From Acidobacteriota bacterium (lineage in GTDB: Bacteria; Acidobacteriota; Terriglobia; Terriglobales; Acidobacteriaceae), in NCBI GenBank assembly GCA_021846945.1, contig JAJZVZ010000040.1, forward strand, positions 1 through 32,942: DNA of 32,942 nucleotides. Reading direction: 5' to 3'. The notes below the pieces were generated by a model. That model did no database searches. It had not been told where the DNA came from and saw nothing but the letters and a program-made list of their open reading frames with translations. Below are positions 16,985 through 25,384 of the stretch, piece after piece. Positions within the stretch are counted from its first letter, which is position 1. The number at the start of each line of letters is the position of its first letter. The position numbers and the translations under genes were made by a program.

Positions 16985-18334
16985 TCAAACTATGCGCCAG
17001 AGAATGGCTGTAAGACCAAGCGCAACGACTGAAATGATAGTCTCGCAGACTGACCATGTCTTCATCGTCTGCCCGACGGTCATATTGAAGTATTCCTTCA
17101 CCAGCCAGAAGCCACCGTCATTTACGTGCGAGAAGATCAGCGCACCCGCGCCGGTGGCGATCGCCAGCAGTTCCGGATGAACGCCCGGTGAGTGCAGCGC
17201 AATCGGAGCCACGATGCTGGCGGCGGTGGCCATGGCGACGGTCGCCGATCCGGTGGCAAGGCGCAGCATGGCGGCCAGCAGCCAAGCTAGCAAGAGCAGC
17301 GGCACGTGGCTGTGCATCGCCACCACGATGATGGCGTTGGAGACGCCGCTATCCTGCAGGACGCGCCCGAAGCCGCCGCCCGCGCCCACCAGTAGCGTGA
17401 TGACCGCCGTGGGCGCCAGGCATTCATTGCTGAAGCGGAGGATCGTATCGCGCGAAAAGCCCCGCATCCTTCCCAGGGTGACGAAGCTGATGAGCGCGCC
17501 GATGAGCAGGGCCATGTCATCATTGCCGACCAGCCGCAGAGCCTCGTTCAAGGTGGTGCCCTTCGCCGCAATGGAATCAGCCCAACTGCCCGTCAGCATC
17601 AATATGACCGGCAAGAGGATGGTCAACACACTCAGCCAGAATCCCGGCAGGTTGCGGCCTTCGGTATGGCCAACGAGTTCATCGGCCATCGGGTTCTCCG
17701 CGGCGAGTTGCACATGAGGAGCAATCAGCCTGGCGTAAAGCGGCCCCGCAATGATCGCGCACGGAATGCCGACGATCAGCGCGTAGAAGATGGTGCGTCC
17801 CATATCCGCTTTATAGATGGTGACCGCCAGGATGGCTGCGGGATGCGGCGGTACCAGCCCATGAACCACGGAGAGCGCGGCTACCATGGGCAGGCCAAGG
17901 AGGATCAGCGATTTTCCGGAGCGGCGCGCAACCGTAAACAGAATGGGAATCAGGAGAACAAAGCCAACTTCAAAGAACACGGGCAGGCCGATGATCAACC
18001 CGATCAGAACCATGGCCCAGGGGATGTTCTCCTCGCCGAAGAACCGGATGAGAGTGTAGGCAATCTGGTCCGCGGCGCCCGACTCGGCCATCATCTTGCC
18101 CAGCATGGTGCCCAGCGCCACGATGATCGCGATGTGGCCGAGGATCGAGCCAAGGCCGGTCTCAAAGGAGTGGATTACCGCCGAAAGCGGCATGCCGGCG
18201 ACCACCGCGAGCCCAATCGCCGTGACCATGAGCGTGATCACGGGATTCAGCTTGACGACCACGATGAGCACAATCAGGCCGATGACCGAGATGAGCGCTG
18301 AAACCAGCAGGAAGATACTGTGGTGATCGATCAT
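16985..18334 (-). CDS. GntP-family permease (gluconate or D-serine type)
   Basis: A 449-residue inner-membrane proton symporter of the GntP family, with about 12 hydrophobic segments spread over the whole length. Family motifs: GIxLAVVAGMPL-like N-terminus, GxxLGHIAIIVALGTMLGKMM, GLPVFFEVGFVLLIPI near residue 115, HGLVPPHPAA near 160, and SHVNDGGFWLVKEYF near 415. Members carry gluconate and other sugar acids; E. coli DsdX in the same family carries D-serine. Here both readings have support: a lactonase lies downstream, whereas RidA and D-aminoacylase lie upstream in the same operon and a D-serine-dehydratase-like gene is divergent. I favour D-amino acid or N-acyl-D-amino acid uptake slightly. 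Family assignment is firm; substrate is open. Confidence 0.92.
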   Translation of the reverse strand: MIDHHSIFLLVSALISVIGLIVLIVVVKLNPVITLMVTAIGLAVVAGMPLSAVIHSFETGLGSILGHIAIIVALGTMLGKMMAESGAADQIAYTLIRFFGEENIPWAMVLIGLIIGLPVFFEVGFVLLIPILFTVARRSGKSLILLGLPMVAALSVVHGLVPPHPAAILAVTIYKADMGRTIFYALIVGIPCAIIAGPLYARLIAPHVQLAAENPMADELVGHTEGRNLPGFWLSVLTILLPVILMLTGSWADSIAAKGTTLNEALRLVGNDDMALLIGALISFVTLGRMRGFSRDTILRFSNECLAPTAVITLLVGAGGGFGRVLQDSGVSNAIIVVAMHSHVPLLLLAWLLAAMLRLATGSATVAMATAASIVAPIALHSPGVHPELLAIATGAGALIFSHVNDGGFWLVKEYFNMTVGQTMKTWSVCETIISVVALGLTAILWRIV

Positions 18335-18396
18335 GGGGGAACACCGCTCCGGTTACAGGGTTGGACAGGGGAAAGCAGGGGACGAACCGGGCCGCA

Positions 18397-18789
18397 TTAC
18401 GCGGCCGGATCTTTGTAGGCTACGCATTCGATCTCTATCTTGCAGTCAACCACCATGCTCGAAACAACGCAGGAACGAGCCGGTGGATGCTCGCCGAAAA
18501 ACTCCTTGAAAACCGCATTGAATGCAGAGAAGTCACGCGGATCGTCGAGCCAGACACCGCAACGCACAACATGCTCCGGTCTGTAGCCCGCCTCTTTGAG
18601 AATCGTCAGGAGATTTTGAATTGCCTGCCGGGCCTGGGTGGTGATATTGCCCTCGACAATCTGGCCATTGACCATCGGCGTTTGCCCCGATACATAGAGC
18701 CAGCCGCCCGCTTCAACGGCGCGCGCAAAGGGAAGATGCTGACCTCCCGCGCCTTTACCGCCTTCCACTCCGTATCTCTTGATGCCCAT
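18397..18789 (-). CDS. RidA/YjgF/YER057c family enamine-imine deaminase
   Basis: A 130-residue protein of the RidA family, which hydrolyses reactive 2-aminoacrylate and related enamines released by PLP-dependent dehydratases. Signature residues are present: VSGQTP near residue 35, Arg105 in PPARSCVV (the carboxylate-binding arginine at the canonical number), and glutamates 119 and 121 in KIEIECVAY. The family archetype is about 128 residues. It lies 47 bases after the D-aminoacylase stop and 62 bases before the permease start on the same strand. This position makes sense if the divergent PLP enzyme deaminates D-serine or D-threonine through an enamine. RidA-like proteins of this type also accompany D-aminoacylase genes with other proposed roles. 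Confidence 0.92.
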   Translation of the reverse strand: MGIKRYGVEGGKGAGGQHLPFARAVEAGGWLYVSGQTPMVNGQIVEGNITTQARQAIQNLLTILKEAGYRPEHVVRCGVWLDDPRDFSAFNAVFKEFFGEHPPARSCVVSSMVVDCKIEIECVAYKDPAA

Positions 18790-18836
18790 CCTGCGCCCCC
18801 TTCTCTATCGAATACTTGTTCAATCTTCTTGCCGAA

Positions 18837-20291
18837 TTACTGCATCCAGGTGGTCTCACCGCGCGGCAGAAAGCGTCCGGCGCGATCGCCTGTCACTCCA
18901 TCCGCGGTGTAGGAAAGCACTCCATTGACCCATACGGCCGCAATTCCATGTGCGGGCCGGATGGGATCAGAAAAAGTAGCCGTGTCGATGATGGTCTCCG
19001 GATCGAAGAGCACCAGATCGGCAGCATAGCCTTTGCGAATGAAGCCGCGGCCGGCGAGCCCGAATCGCTGTGCGGGCAGACCAGTCATCTTACGAATCGC
19101 TTCAGGCAGAGGGAACAGCTTTTCTTCGCGGCTATAGCGCCCGAGCACACGGGGAAATGTGCCCCAAAGGCGTGGGTGCGGCCGCGGATCGTTTGGAAGC
19201 CCATCCGAGCCGATCATGGTGGCCGTATGGCCGAGAATCCGGCGCATATCCTCCTCCGCCATGCTGTGGTAGATGGCCCCGGCCGGTTGCAGCCTCCGCG
19301 CTGCTTCAAGCTGGCTCACATTCCAGCTCGCGGCAATGTGCGCAAGGGTGTTGCCGGCAACCTCCGGATGCGGCGTACTCCAGGTAATCATAATGGTGAC
19401 GCGCTCGTCCACCTGCCGCAGATCGAGCGTGCTGGAACCGGCCGCATAAGGATAGCAGTCGCATCCGGCGCGCTGCATCTTGCGCGCAGCTTCGAGCGCG
19501 CGCAGCACCTCTTCACTCCTGCCCCAGTTATCCACGCCCGCGCATTTCAGATGGGAGACAACCACGGGCACATGGTTCAACCTGCCGATCTCGAAGGCTT
19601 CGTGCATAGCGTCGAGAATCCTGGCGGTCTCAGCCCGCATGTGCGTAGCATAGACCGCGCCCGCCGCGGCGAGCGGCCGCGCCAGTTCGACGACCTCCTC
19701 GGTGGTGGCGGCGTTGGCGTTGTAATACGCCAGGCCGGTGCTCAGGCCCAGTGCTCCGGCGTTGAGAGCCTCTTCAAGCTGGCCGCGCATCGCCGCCACC
19801 TCGCCCACGGTTGCGCTGCGATCAAGGCGGTCCATGTGGTTATTGCGCAACGCGGTGTGGCCGGCGAGTGCGGCCACGTTGACGGCCGGCCCCGCATCCC
19901 TGATCGCGGCGGTGTAAGTGGCAAAGGTTGGATAGCGGAAATCGCCGGCGTTCCCGAGCAGGTTCATTGGATCGGGCGGCTCGCCACGCAGCGTGACCGG
20001 AGCTGCGCTGATGCCGCAGTTGCCCACAATCACCGTCGTGACTCCCTGCGATAGCTTCGGCAGCATCTCCGGTGTTCGGATTACGGCGATGTCGTCATGC
20101 GTGTGAACGTCGATAAAGCCCGGAGCGAGCGCCTGGCCCCTGGCGTCGATGGTCTCGGCTGCCCGGCACTTCAGCGCGGGACCAACCTCGCAGATGAGGC
20201 CATCGCGCAGGGCAACGTCGGCGCGTTCCGGCGCCGTCCCGCTGCCGTCCAGCACAAGAGTATTTTGAATGAGGGTGTCGCAGTTCAACAT
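18837..20291 (-). CDS. N-acyl-D-amino-acid deacylase (D-aminoacylase)
   Basis: A 484-residue amidohydrolase that removes the acyl group from N-acyl-D-amino acids (for example N-acetyl-D-glutamate or N-acetyl-D-methionine), giving a free D-amino acid. Zinc-site signatures: DVHTHDD (His63, His65) and Cys92 in VGNCGISAAP, the distinctive D-aminoacylase cysteine; also SHLKCAG near residue 215 and a C-terminal ADLVLFDPETIID strand that closes the beta-sandwich. I chose ATG 20291 because the conserved MxxDTLIxN start begins there; the frame continues upstream to 20378 but that part would overlap the divergent promoter. The Shine-Dalgarno is weak. It is first in an operon with RidA, GntP permease and lactonase. 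Confidence 0.92.
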   Translation of the reverse strand: MLNCDTLIQNTLVLDGSGTAPERADVALRDGLICEVGPALKCRAAETIDARGQALAPGFIDVHTHDDIAVIRTPEMLPKLSQGVTTVIVGNCGISAAPVTLRGEPPDPMNLLGNAGDFRYPTFATYTAAIRDAGPAVNVAALAGHTALRNNHMDRLDRSATVGEVAAMRGQLEEALNAGALGLSTGLAYYNANAATTEEVVELARPLAAAGAVYATHMRAETARILDAMHEAFEIGRLNHVPVVVSHLKCAGVDNWGRSEEVLRALEAARKMQRAGCDCYPYAAGSSTLDLRQVDERVTIMITWSTPHPEVAGNTLAHIAASWNVSQLEAARRLQPAGAIYHSMAEEDMRRILGHTATMIGSDGLPNDPRPHPRLWGTFPRVLGRYSREEKLFPLPEAIRKMTGLPAQRFGLAGRGFIRKGYAADLVLFDPETIIDTATFSDPIRPAHGIAAVWVNGVLSYTADGVTGDRAGRFLPRGETTWMQ

Positions 20292-20303
20292 CACGGCGCC
20301 TAC

Positions 20304-20332
20304 AGGATATACGCTATATCCATTGCATGGAC
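20304..20332. promoter_or_regulatory. Two overlapping palindromes in the D-aminoacylase / PLP-enzyme divergon
   Basis: GGATATACGCTATATCC (20305-20321) is a perfect 7-3-7 inverted repeat. TCCATTGCATGGA (20319-20331) is a perfect 5-3-5 inverted repeat sharing its first three bases with the first. They lie 13 bases from the D-aminoacylase start and about 46 bases from the PLP-enzyme start, in an 86-base intergenic region. A dimeric repressor controlling both directions is the obvious inference; no regulator gene is in the window. Confidence 0.6.
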
Positions 20333-20377
20333 ATCGGCCATCGCATTTTTCTTCCCAGGCATATGGAGGCTTCTTCA

Positions 20378-21658
20378 ATGACCGAACTCAAAAGCGCCCG
20401 CCCGGACTTGAACGCCGCGATCTCTCCTTTCAATAAAGGCATTGGCTTTCTCGAAGGTGAGTGTACGGCGGAAGAAATTGTTGCGCTCGGTTGGAACCTG
20501 CTGAAAGAAGACCTGAGCCTGCCGGCCGCCGTGCTCTACCAGGGGCGGCTCAGGCACAATCTGAACTGGATGCAGCAATTTATCGAGGCATACCGGGTTC
20601 GCCTTGCGCCTCACGGCAAGACCACGATGGCTCCACGGCTCTTTCAGATGCAATTGCAGCATGGCGCCTGGGGCATCACGCTGGCGACCGCGCACCAAAC
20701 GCTGATTGCCCATCGGCACGGCGTGCGCCGCGTGCTGATGGCGAATCAACTGGTGGGCAAAGAGAATATGGCCATCATCGCGCGCCTTCTGCGTGATGCT
20801 GATTTCGACTACTACTGCCTTGCCGATTCGGTGGATCAGATCGATCAGTTGGGGGCATTCTTTTCCGCGCGGGGGCTGCGATTGCAGGTATTGCTGGAAC
20901 TGGGCGTGATGGGTGGGCGTACCGGCGTGCGCAATGAGGATCAACTGCAGTCCGTGCTGGCTGCGCTCGCCCGCTGGCGCGATGCCATCGCCCTGTGCGG
21001 CGTGGAGATGTATGAGGGCGTGCTTGAGGACGAGTCTTCCATTCGCGCATTTCTCGAACGGGCGGTGGACGTTACGCGCAGGCTTGCCGCCGAAAAGCGA
21101 TTCCAGCGGGAGCCCGCCCTGCTTTCCGGTGCCGGTTCGGTCTGGTATGACGTGGTCGCAGAGGTCTTTTCCGCTGCTGGATTTGGTGATGCCGTGGAGA
21201 TTGTTCTGCGTCCCGGCTGTTATCTCACGCACGACGTCGGCGCCTATCGCGAGGCGCAGGCAAAGATTCTCGAACGCAATCCCGTTGCGCGGCAGATGCG
21301 TTCGGGTCTCCTGCCCGCGCTGCGAGTCTGGGCTTATGTGCAATCGGTTCCGGAGGCAGAGAAGGCGATCATCGGCATGGGCAAGCGCGACGCCGCTTTT
21401 GACTCCGGCCTTCCTGTTCCGGCGCTGCACTACAGGCCGGGACAAGCCGCACCTGATCCTGCTCCGGCGCACTGGTCAGTGACCAAAATGATGGACCAGC
21501 ACGCGTACATGAAGAAGGGCGAGCAGGACAATCTGCGCGTGGGCGACATGATCGGTTTCGACATTCTGCATCCCTGCCTGACCTTCGACAAGTGGCGCGC
21601 GATCCCTGTGGTGAACGACAGCTATGATGTTGTCGATCTGGTTCAGACCTTCTTCTGA
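20378..21658 (+). CDS. D-serine dehydratase-like / D-threonine aldolase-type PLP enzyme
   Basis: A 426-residue fold-type III PLP enzyme. The alanine-racemase-like N-terminal barrel carries the likely PLP lysine Lys81 in APHGKTTMAP, followed by GITLATAHQ. The C-terminal D-serine-dehydratase-like domain ends with His398-Pro-Cys400 in LHPCLTFDKW, the His/Cys pair that binds zinc in chicken-type D-serine dehydratase and a metal in D-threonine aldolase. It should therefore deaminate or cleave a D-hydroxy-amino acid. The start at 20378 has GGAGG eight bases upstream; two earlier in-frame ATGs (20327, 20363) are less well placed. It is divergent from the D-aminoacylase operon, which contains RidA, the usual partner of an enamine-producing deaminase. 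Exact D-amino acid substrate and reaction remain inferred. Confidence 0.86.
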   Translation: MTELKSARPDLNAAISPFNKGIGFLEGECTAEEIVALGWNLLKEDLSLPAAVLYQGRLRHNLNWMQQFIEAYRVRLAPHGKTTMAPRLFQMQLQHGAWGITLATAHQTLIAHRHGVRRVLMANQLVGKENMAIIARLLRDADFDYYCLADSVDQIDQLGAFFSARGLRLQVLLELGVMGGRTGVRNEDQLQSVLAALARWRDAIALCGVEMYEGVLEDESSIRAFLERAVDVTRRLAAEKRFQREPALLSGAGSVWYDVVAEVFSAAGFGDAVEIVLRPGCYLTHDVGAYREAQAKILERNPVARQMRSGLLPALRVWAYVQSVPEAEKAIIGMGKRDAAFDSGLPVPALHYRPGQAAPDPAPAHWSVTKMMDQHAYMKKGEQDNLRVGDMIGFDILHPCLTFDKWRAIPVVNDSYDVVDLVQTFF

Positions 21659-21796
21659 CAGGCCTGAAGAGCGAAAAGGCAGTTCATTCGCGGAGGGCGG
21701 ATTCAGCAATGATCCCGATTGCTGCTTGCAGGTCTGTCCCTCATTCTGCGAATATGGCGCGCGGAGAAGATTCTGCTCGGGAGGCGTTACCGAAAA

Positions 21797-23764
21797 ATGA
21801 AGAACACAAACCACGACACAATTACACGTACCAAGGGCTTGCGGAAATGGCTTCGCGCCGGTCTGCCATCGTCGGCGGCTGTTTTCACAGGGCTCGCCTT
21901 TATGCTGTTGGGGATGACGGCATCGCGTTCCGCGTGGTCCCAGCAAAAATATGCTGAACTGAGCACGGCACGGATTCACCAGATTGCAGCCATGCTACCG
22001 GCACAACCGTCGGGTTTTGGCGTGCCGTGCGCTGACCGCGCCGCCTGGGCGGGCAGGGCCGCGCAACTGCAATGGGCGATCCCGGAGGCTGAGGCGGTGC
22101 TTGCCAAGCCGCTGCCCCCCTTTGATCCGCAGGCCTATCTGGCTTATAGCCGGACGGGCGACCGGCAGCCGATGGAACGCAATCTGCATAGCCGCGAAGA
22201 TCAGTTGATCCCGCTGGTGCTGGCTGAGTGCGTCGAGAACAACGGCCGTTTTCTACCGCGTATCAACGAAGTGCTGAACAGCCTGGTCGATATGCCCTCG
22301 TGGACGCTCTCGGCGCACGATCCACAGTTGCTTAATTTTCACGGCGTTCGCTACTACGTTGAGCTGAACTCGGCGGACATGGCCGACAATCTGGCTGAGG
22401 CGCTCTATCTGCTGGGCGACAAGATTCCTGAAGCCACGCGCAAGCACGTGGCCGCCGAGATGGAAAAGCACGTATTCGGGCCGATGCGGAAGTCATTTGA
22501 GACGGGCAAAACCGGAGAGGATCACAACGGCAACTGGTGGCTTTACGCCGATATGAACTGGAATGCGGTCTGCGTGAAAGGCGTCACCGGCGCCGCGCTC
22601 GCCATGCTGCCGAGCGTGGAAGACCGCGCCCTGTTTGCGGCTGCTGCCGAGCACTACATCCAGCACTACGATGACGGATTCAACTCCGACGGCTATGACA
22701 CGGAGGGCCTGGGGTACTGGAACTACGGATTCATGCACTTCATCGAACTGCGCGAGAATCTGTTCCGGGTAACACACGGCAAGATCGACCTTCTGGCCAG
22801 CCCCAAGATGCAGAAAGTGGCGCTGTTTGGCATCGAATTTCCCATGATGCCAGGCAACGCGGCTGCCTTCGGCGATGCCGGCACCATGCCCAAGGCTGAT
22901 CCTCATCTGCTGATGGTGATCGACCACATCTTCCAGATTCCCGCCACGGTTCCAGCGTCGGCCAGGCAGGCCAATGTGCTGCAGCATGTAGGTCTGACCT
23001 CGACCGCGCTCGATCTCTTTCCTGTTCCGGGCGACACGCTGCCCACGCCGCCCGAGTTGAGCCACCACGACCTGCATACCTACTATGCTGATTCCGGTGT
23101 ACTGGTTTCGCACCCGGCGCCGGGGCAGGACTTCGCCGTAACCATCAAGGCCGGCGGCAACACCACGCACAGCCATAATGACGTTGGCTCCTTCGTCATC
23201 GGTTTGGAGAATGTGCAACCGGTCGGCGATCCGGGTGGTCCGCATTACTATACCGGCGCGACCTTCGGGCCGCACCGGCTCGACTCAAAACTGCTCAACT
23301 CGTTCGGGCATCCGGTGCCGGAGATCGGCGGCCATCTGCAACTCGATGCAACCACGGTTCACGTCAGCGTCATTTCGCACGCGTTTTCAAATGCTGAAGA
23401 CAGCATCACGATCGATATGACCAACGCCTACAGCGTTCCCGCGCTCAAGCGGGTGACACGTACCATGGTGCATAACCGGGCCGGCAATGGGATTGTCGAG
23501 ATCACCGATCATTTTGAATTGGCGCATCCGATGGAGATTATCGAGTCACTCCCCACCCACGGCACCTGGCAGAAGGTGGATGCGCGCACGCTGCTCTTCG
23601 AACTGGGTGGCCAGCAGATGCGCGCGGTGATTGATGCGCCTGTGCCAGTCACCTTTACTGAAAGCAAGGTGAATGACTACGGAAACGCGTTCACCCGCGT
23701 CGAGGTTCACGTTCCGCTGGCCGGATCGGGCAAGGTAACGGTGCGCTTTACTCCGGCAAAGTAG
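21797..23764 (+). CDS. Secreted heparinase II/III-family polysaccharide lyase-like protein
   Basis: A 655-residue protein with an N-terminal signal (long basic region, hydrophobic stretch near residues 30-44, cleavage around AWSQQ), an alpha-toroid domain to about residue 370 and a heparinase II/III-like beta-sandwich after it. The toroid contains HNGNWWLYADMNWNAVC near 245, a region where lyases of this type place catalytic residues, and a Tyr/Trp-rich GLGYWNYG near 310. The beta-sandwich begins with the characteristic HSHNDVGSFVI near 465, whose His can bind metal. Cleavage of acidic polysaccharide by beta-elimination is inferred. The ATG at 21797 has GGGAGG upstream. It is 138 bases from the PLP enzyme on the same strand but functionally closer to the sugar genes. 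A bidirectional hairpin follows it. Confidence 0.8.
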   Translation: MKNTNHDTITRTKGLRKWLRAGLPSSAAVFTGLAFMLLGMTASRSAWSQQKYAELSTARIHQIAAMLPAQPSGFGVPCADRAAWAGRAAQLQWAIPEAEAVLAKPLPPFDPQAYLAYSRTGDRQPMERNLHSREDQLIPLVLAECVENNGRFLPRINEVLNSLVDMPSWTLSAHDPQLLNFHGVRYYVELNSADMADNLAEALYLLGDKIPEATRKHVAAEMEKHVFGPMRKSFETGKTGEDHNGNWWLYADMNWNAVCVKGVTGAALAMLPSVEDRALFAAAAEHYIQHYDDGFNSDGYDTEGLGYWNYGFMHFIELRENLFRVTHGKIDLLASPKMQKVALFGIEFPMMPGNAAAFGDAGTMPKADPHLLMVIDHIFQIPATVPASARQANVLQHVGLTSTALDLFPVPGDTLPTPPELSHHDLHTYYADSGVLVSHPAPGQDFAVTIKAGGNTTHSHNDVGSFVIGLENVQPVGDPGGPHYYTGATFGPHRLDSKLLNSFGHPVPEIGGHLQLDATTVHVSVISHAFSNAEDSITIDMTNAYSVPALKRVTRTMVHNRAGNGIVEITDHFELAHPMEIIESLPTHGTWQKVDARTLLFELGGQQMRAVIDAPVPVTFTESKVNDYGNAFTRVEVHVPLAGSGKVTVRFTPAK

Positions 23765-23790
23765 CGAAATAGCCAGGCAAAAGATACGGA

Positions 23791-23827
23791 GCCTGCTGCC
23801 GGGGCGCATTGCGCGCCGGCAGCAGGC
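23791..23827. terminator. Bidirectional hairpin between convergent genes
   Basis: GCCTGCTGCCGG (23791-23802) pairs perfectly with CCGGCAGCAGGC (23816-23827), and the inner bases add further GC pairs. It lies 26 bases after the heparinase-family stop and 22 bases after the end of the opposite-strand epimerase gene, so it can end transcription from both sides. No U-tract is present on either strand. Confidence 0.7.
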
Positions 23828-23849
23828 CCCGGAATCTTTCAGGACAGTT

Positions 23850-24971
23850 CTATTTCGCTGCGCCTATCGTGTTGAAAGTGTATGTCGTGGTCTGGTGGAA
23901 GGTTTCTCCGGGCCGCAGAACCGCGCTGGGGAAGTTCGGGTGGTTCGGCGAGTCGGGGAAATGCTGCGTTTCCAGGCAGAACGCCGAATGCTTCTGATAC
24001 TTGATCCCGTGCCGCCCGGTGAGCGTTCCATCCAGAAAATTGCCTGAGTAGAACTGGACGCCGGGCTGGGTCGTATCCACCGTCATCTTCCTCCCGCTCA
24101 CCGGGTCTTCCGCAATCGCGGCGAGGCGGAGCGTGCCGGGCTTCCCGTTCACAATGAAGTTCTGATCGTATCCACCGGCATATTTCAGCGCCTCAAAGTT
24201 ATCGTTGATGCGCGCTCCGATGGGCGTCAGCTTGCGGAAGTCCAGGGGAGTGCCGGCAACTGGGTCCTCTTTACCCGTCGGAATCAGTCCCGCATCCGTC
24301 GGTGTGTACTTGTCTGCGTTCAATTCAATCTCCTGATCGAGCACGTTGCCCTTGTCGTTGCCGTGGAGGTTGAAATAGGCGTGGTTGGTCAGGTTAAGGA
24401 TCGTAGGCTTGTCAGTGGTGGCATAGTAGTCAATGCGCAGGGTATTTCCCGCCAGCGTGTATTTCACTTTGGCGGTCAGCTTTCCGGGAAAGCCCATGTC
24501 GCCATCCGGGCTTACGTGGGTAAATTCCACGCCGTCCGGGACCTCATGCGACTGCCATACGTGCTTATCGAAGCCAACAGGGCCGCCGTGCAGGGCATTG
24601 GGGCCATTGTTGATCGGAATCTGATAGTGTTTTCCGTCGATCGAGAACTTGCCCTGGCCAATGCGGTTGCCGTAGCGGCCCACGATGGCGCCAAAGTACG
24701 GATTGGGTTTCAGGTAATCCTGCAGCGAGTCATACCCCAGTACGATGTCTTCCACCTTGCCATTGCGATCCGGCGTTTTGATGCTCACCAGTCTCGCGCC
24801 GTACGCTGTTACCCGCACCTCAATCTTTCCGCTTGTCAGCGTGTAGATTGGCACGGCCTCGCCTTTCTCGGTATGACCCCAAATCGCCATCTTTACCTCT
24901 CCTCGCGCAACGGCCGTAAGCGCCATTGCAGCCACAGTCATGGTTCCAATGCATGAAAACAGTCTCTTCAC
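23850..24971 (-). CDS. galM: Secreted aldose 1-epimerase (galactose mutarotase)
   Basis: A 373-residue mutarotase interconverting alpha and beta anomers of hexoses. Active-site motifs: ALHGGPVGFD near residue 120, NHAYFNLHG near 195 with the catalytic-type His, and CLETQHFPDSPN near 340 carrying the catalytic-type Glu. A signal peptide (KRLFSCIGTM then an Ala/Leu-rich stretch, cleavage near ARGEV) implies periplasmic location, unlike cytosolic E. coli GalM. I chose GTG 24971 because it starts exactly at the signal peptide and has GGAGAAGAGGCGG just upstream; the frame is open to 25034 but that extension would bury the signal. A LacI-type operator-like sequence lies about 80 bases upstream. 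It may serve the exported GH2 and quinoprotein sugar enzymes, which act on particular anomers. Confidence 0.92.
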   Translation of the reverse strand: MKRLFSCIGTMTVAAMALTAVARGEVKMAIWGHTEKGEAVPIYTLTSGKIEVRVTAYGARLVSIKTPDRNGKVEDIVLGYDSLQDYLKPNPYFGAIVGRYGNRIGQGKFSIDGKHYQIPINNGPNALHGGPVGFDKHVWQSHEVPDGVEFTHVSPDGDMGFPGKLTAKVKYTLAGNTLRIDYYATTDKPTILNLTNHAYFNLHGNDKGNVLDQEIELNADKYTPTDAGLIPTGKEDPVAGTPLDFRKLTPIGARINDNFEALKYAGGYDQNFIVNGKPGTLRLAAIAEDPVSGRKMTVDTTQPGVQFYSGNFLDGTLTGRHGIKYQKHSAFCLETQHFPDSPNHPNFPSAVLRPGETFHQTTTYTFNTIGAAK

Positions 24972-25384
24972 AGTTTCCGCCTCTTCTCCAGACGCCGCGC
25001 GAAAGTGCGGTGTCCGCGCCCCATCCAAGGGCAATTGGACGATAGCATGTAAACGTTATTCCAGTAAACCGGCAGCTGACGCCAGCGCCATGAAGGGATG
25101 TCCATGGGGCTTCATTTTTCCGTTACTTCACATCGCGTCCCAGGTGCCGGATAGGGTGTTTTCTTGCGGGGAACGAAGGGCTTGCGGACGAGCGGAGGGT
25201 AGGTTTTACAAGCTTGTGGGCCGGGACTGGGCCGCAGCTGCGGCAGAGCGCATTGACAAGGCGGGCGGCAGGTAGGACTATGAAAACGTACTAGCGCCTG
25301 AGCCGCACGGATGCAAGCCAGTCAGCTCGATTTTTCCCCTGGATCCTAATTTTGAAATGAGCGGTCTCGGTCATGAGGTTGAGG
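24972..25384. other. Divergent intergenic region without gene
   Basis: 413 bases between divergent genes, which should hold both promoters. A LacI/cre-like sequence lies at 25048-25061. The frame open at 24972-25034 is upstream leader of the epimerase rather than coding, in my reading. The rest shows no coding signature, repeat or RNA gene that I can recognise. Confidence 0.5.
25048..25061. promoter_or_regulatory. LacI-family operator-like sequence upstream of the epimerase gene
   Basis: TGTAAACGTTATTC matches 12 of 14 positions of the generic TGWAARCGYTWNCW LacI/CcpA-type operator, with the usual central CG. On the minus strand a second GTTTAC lies 18 bases away. It is 77 bases upstream of the epimerase start. 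A single site in a 33 kb window is weak evidence. Confidence 0.3.
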
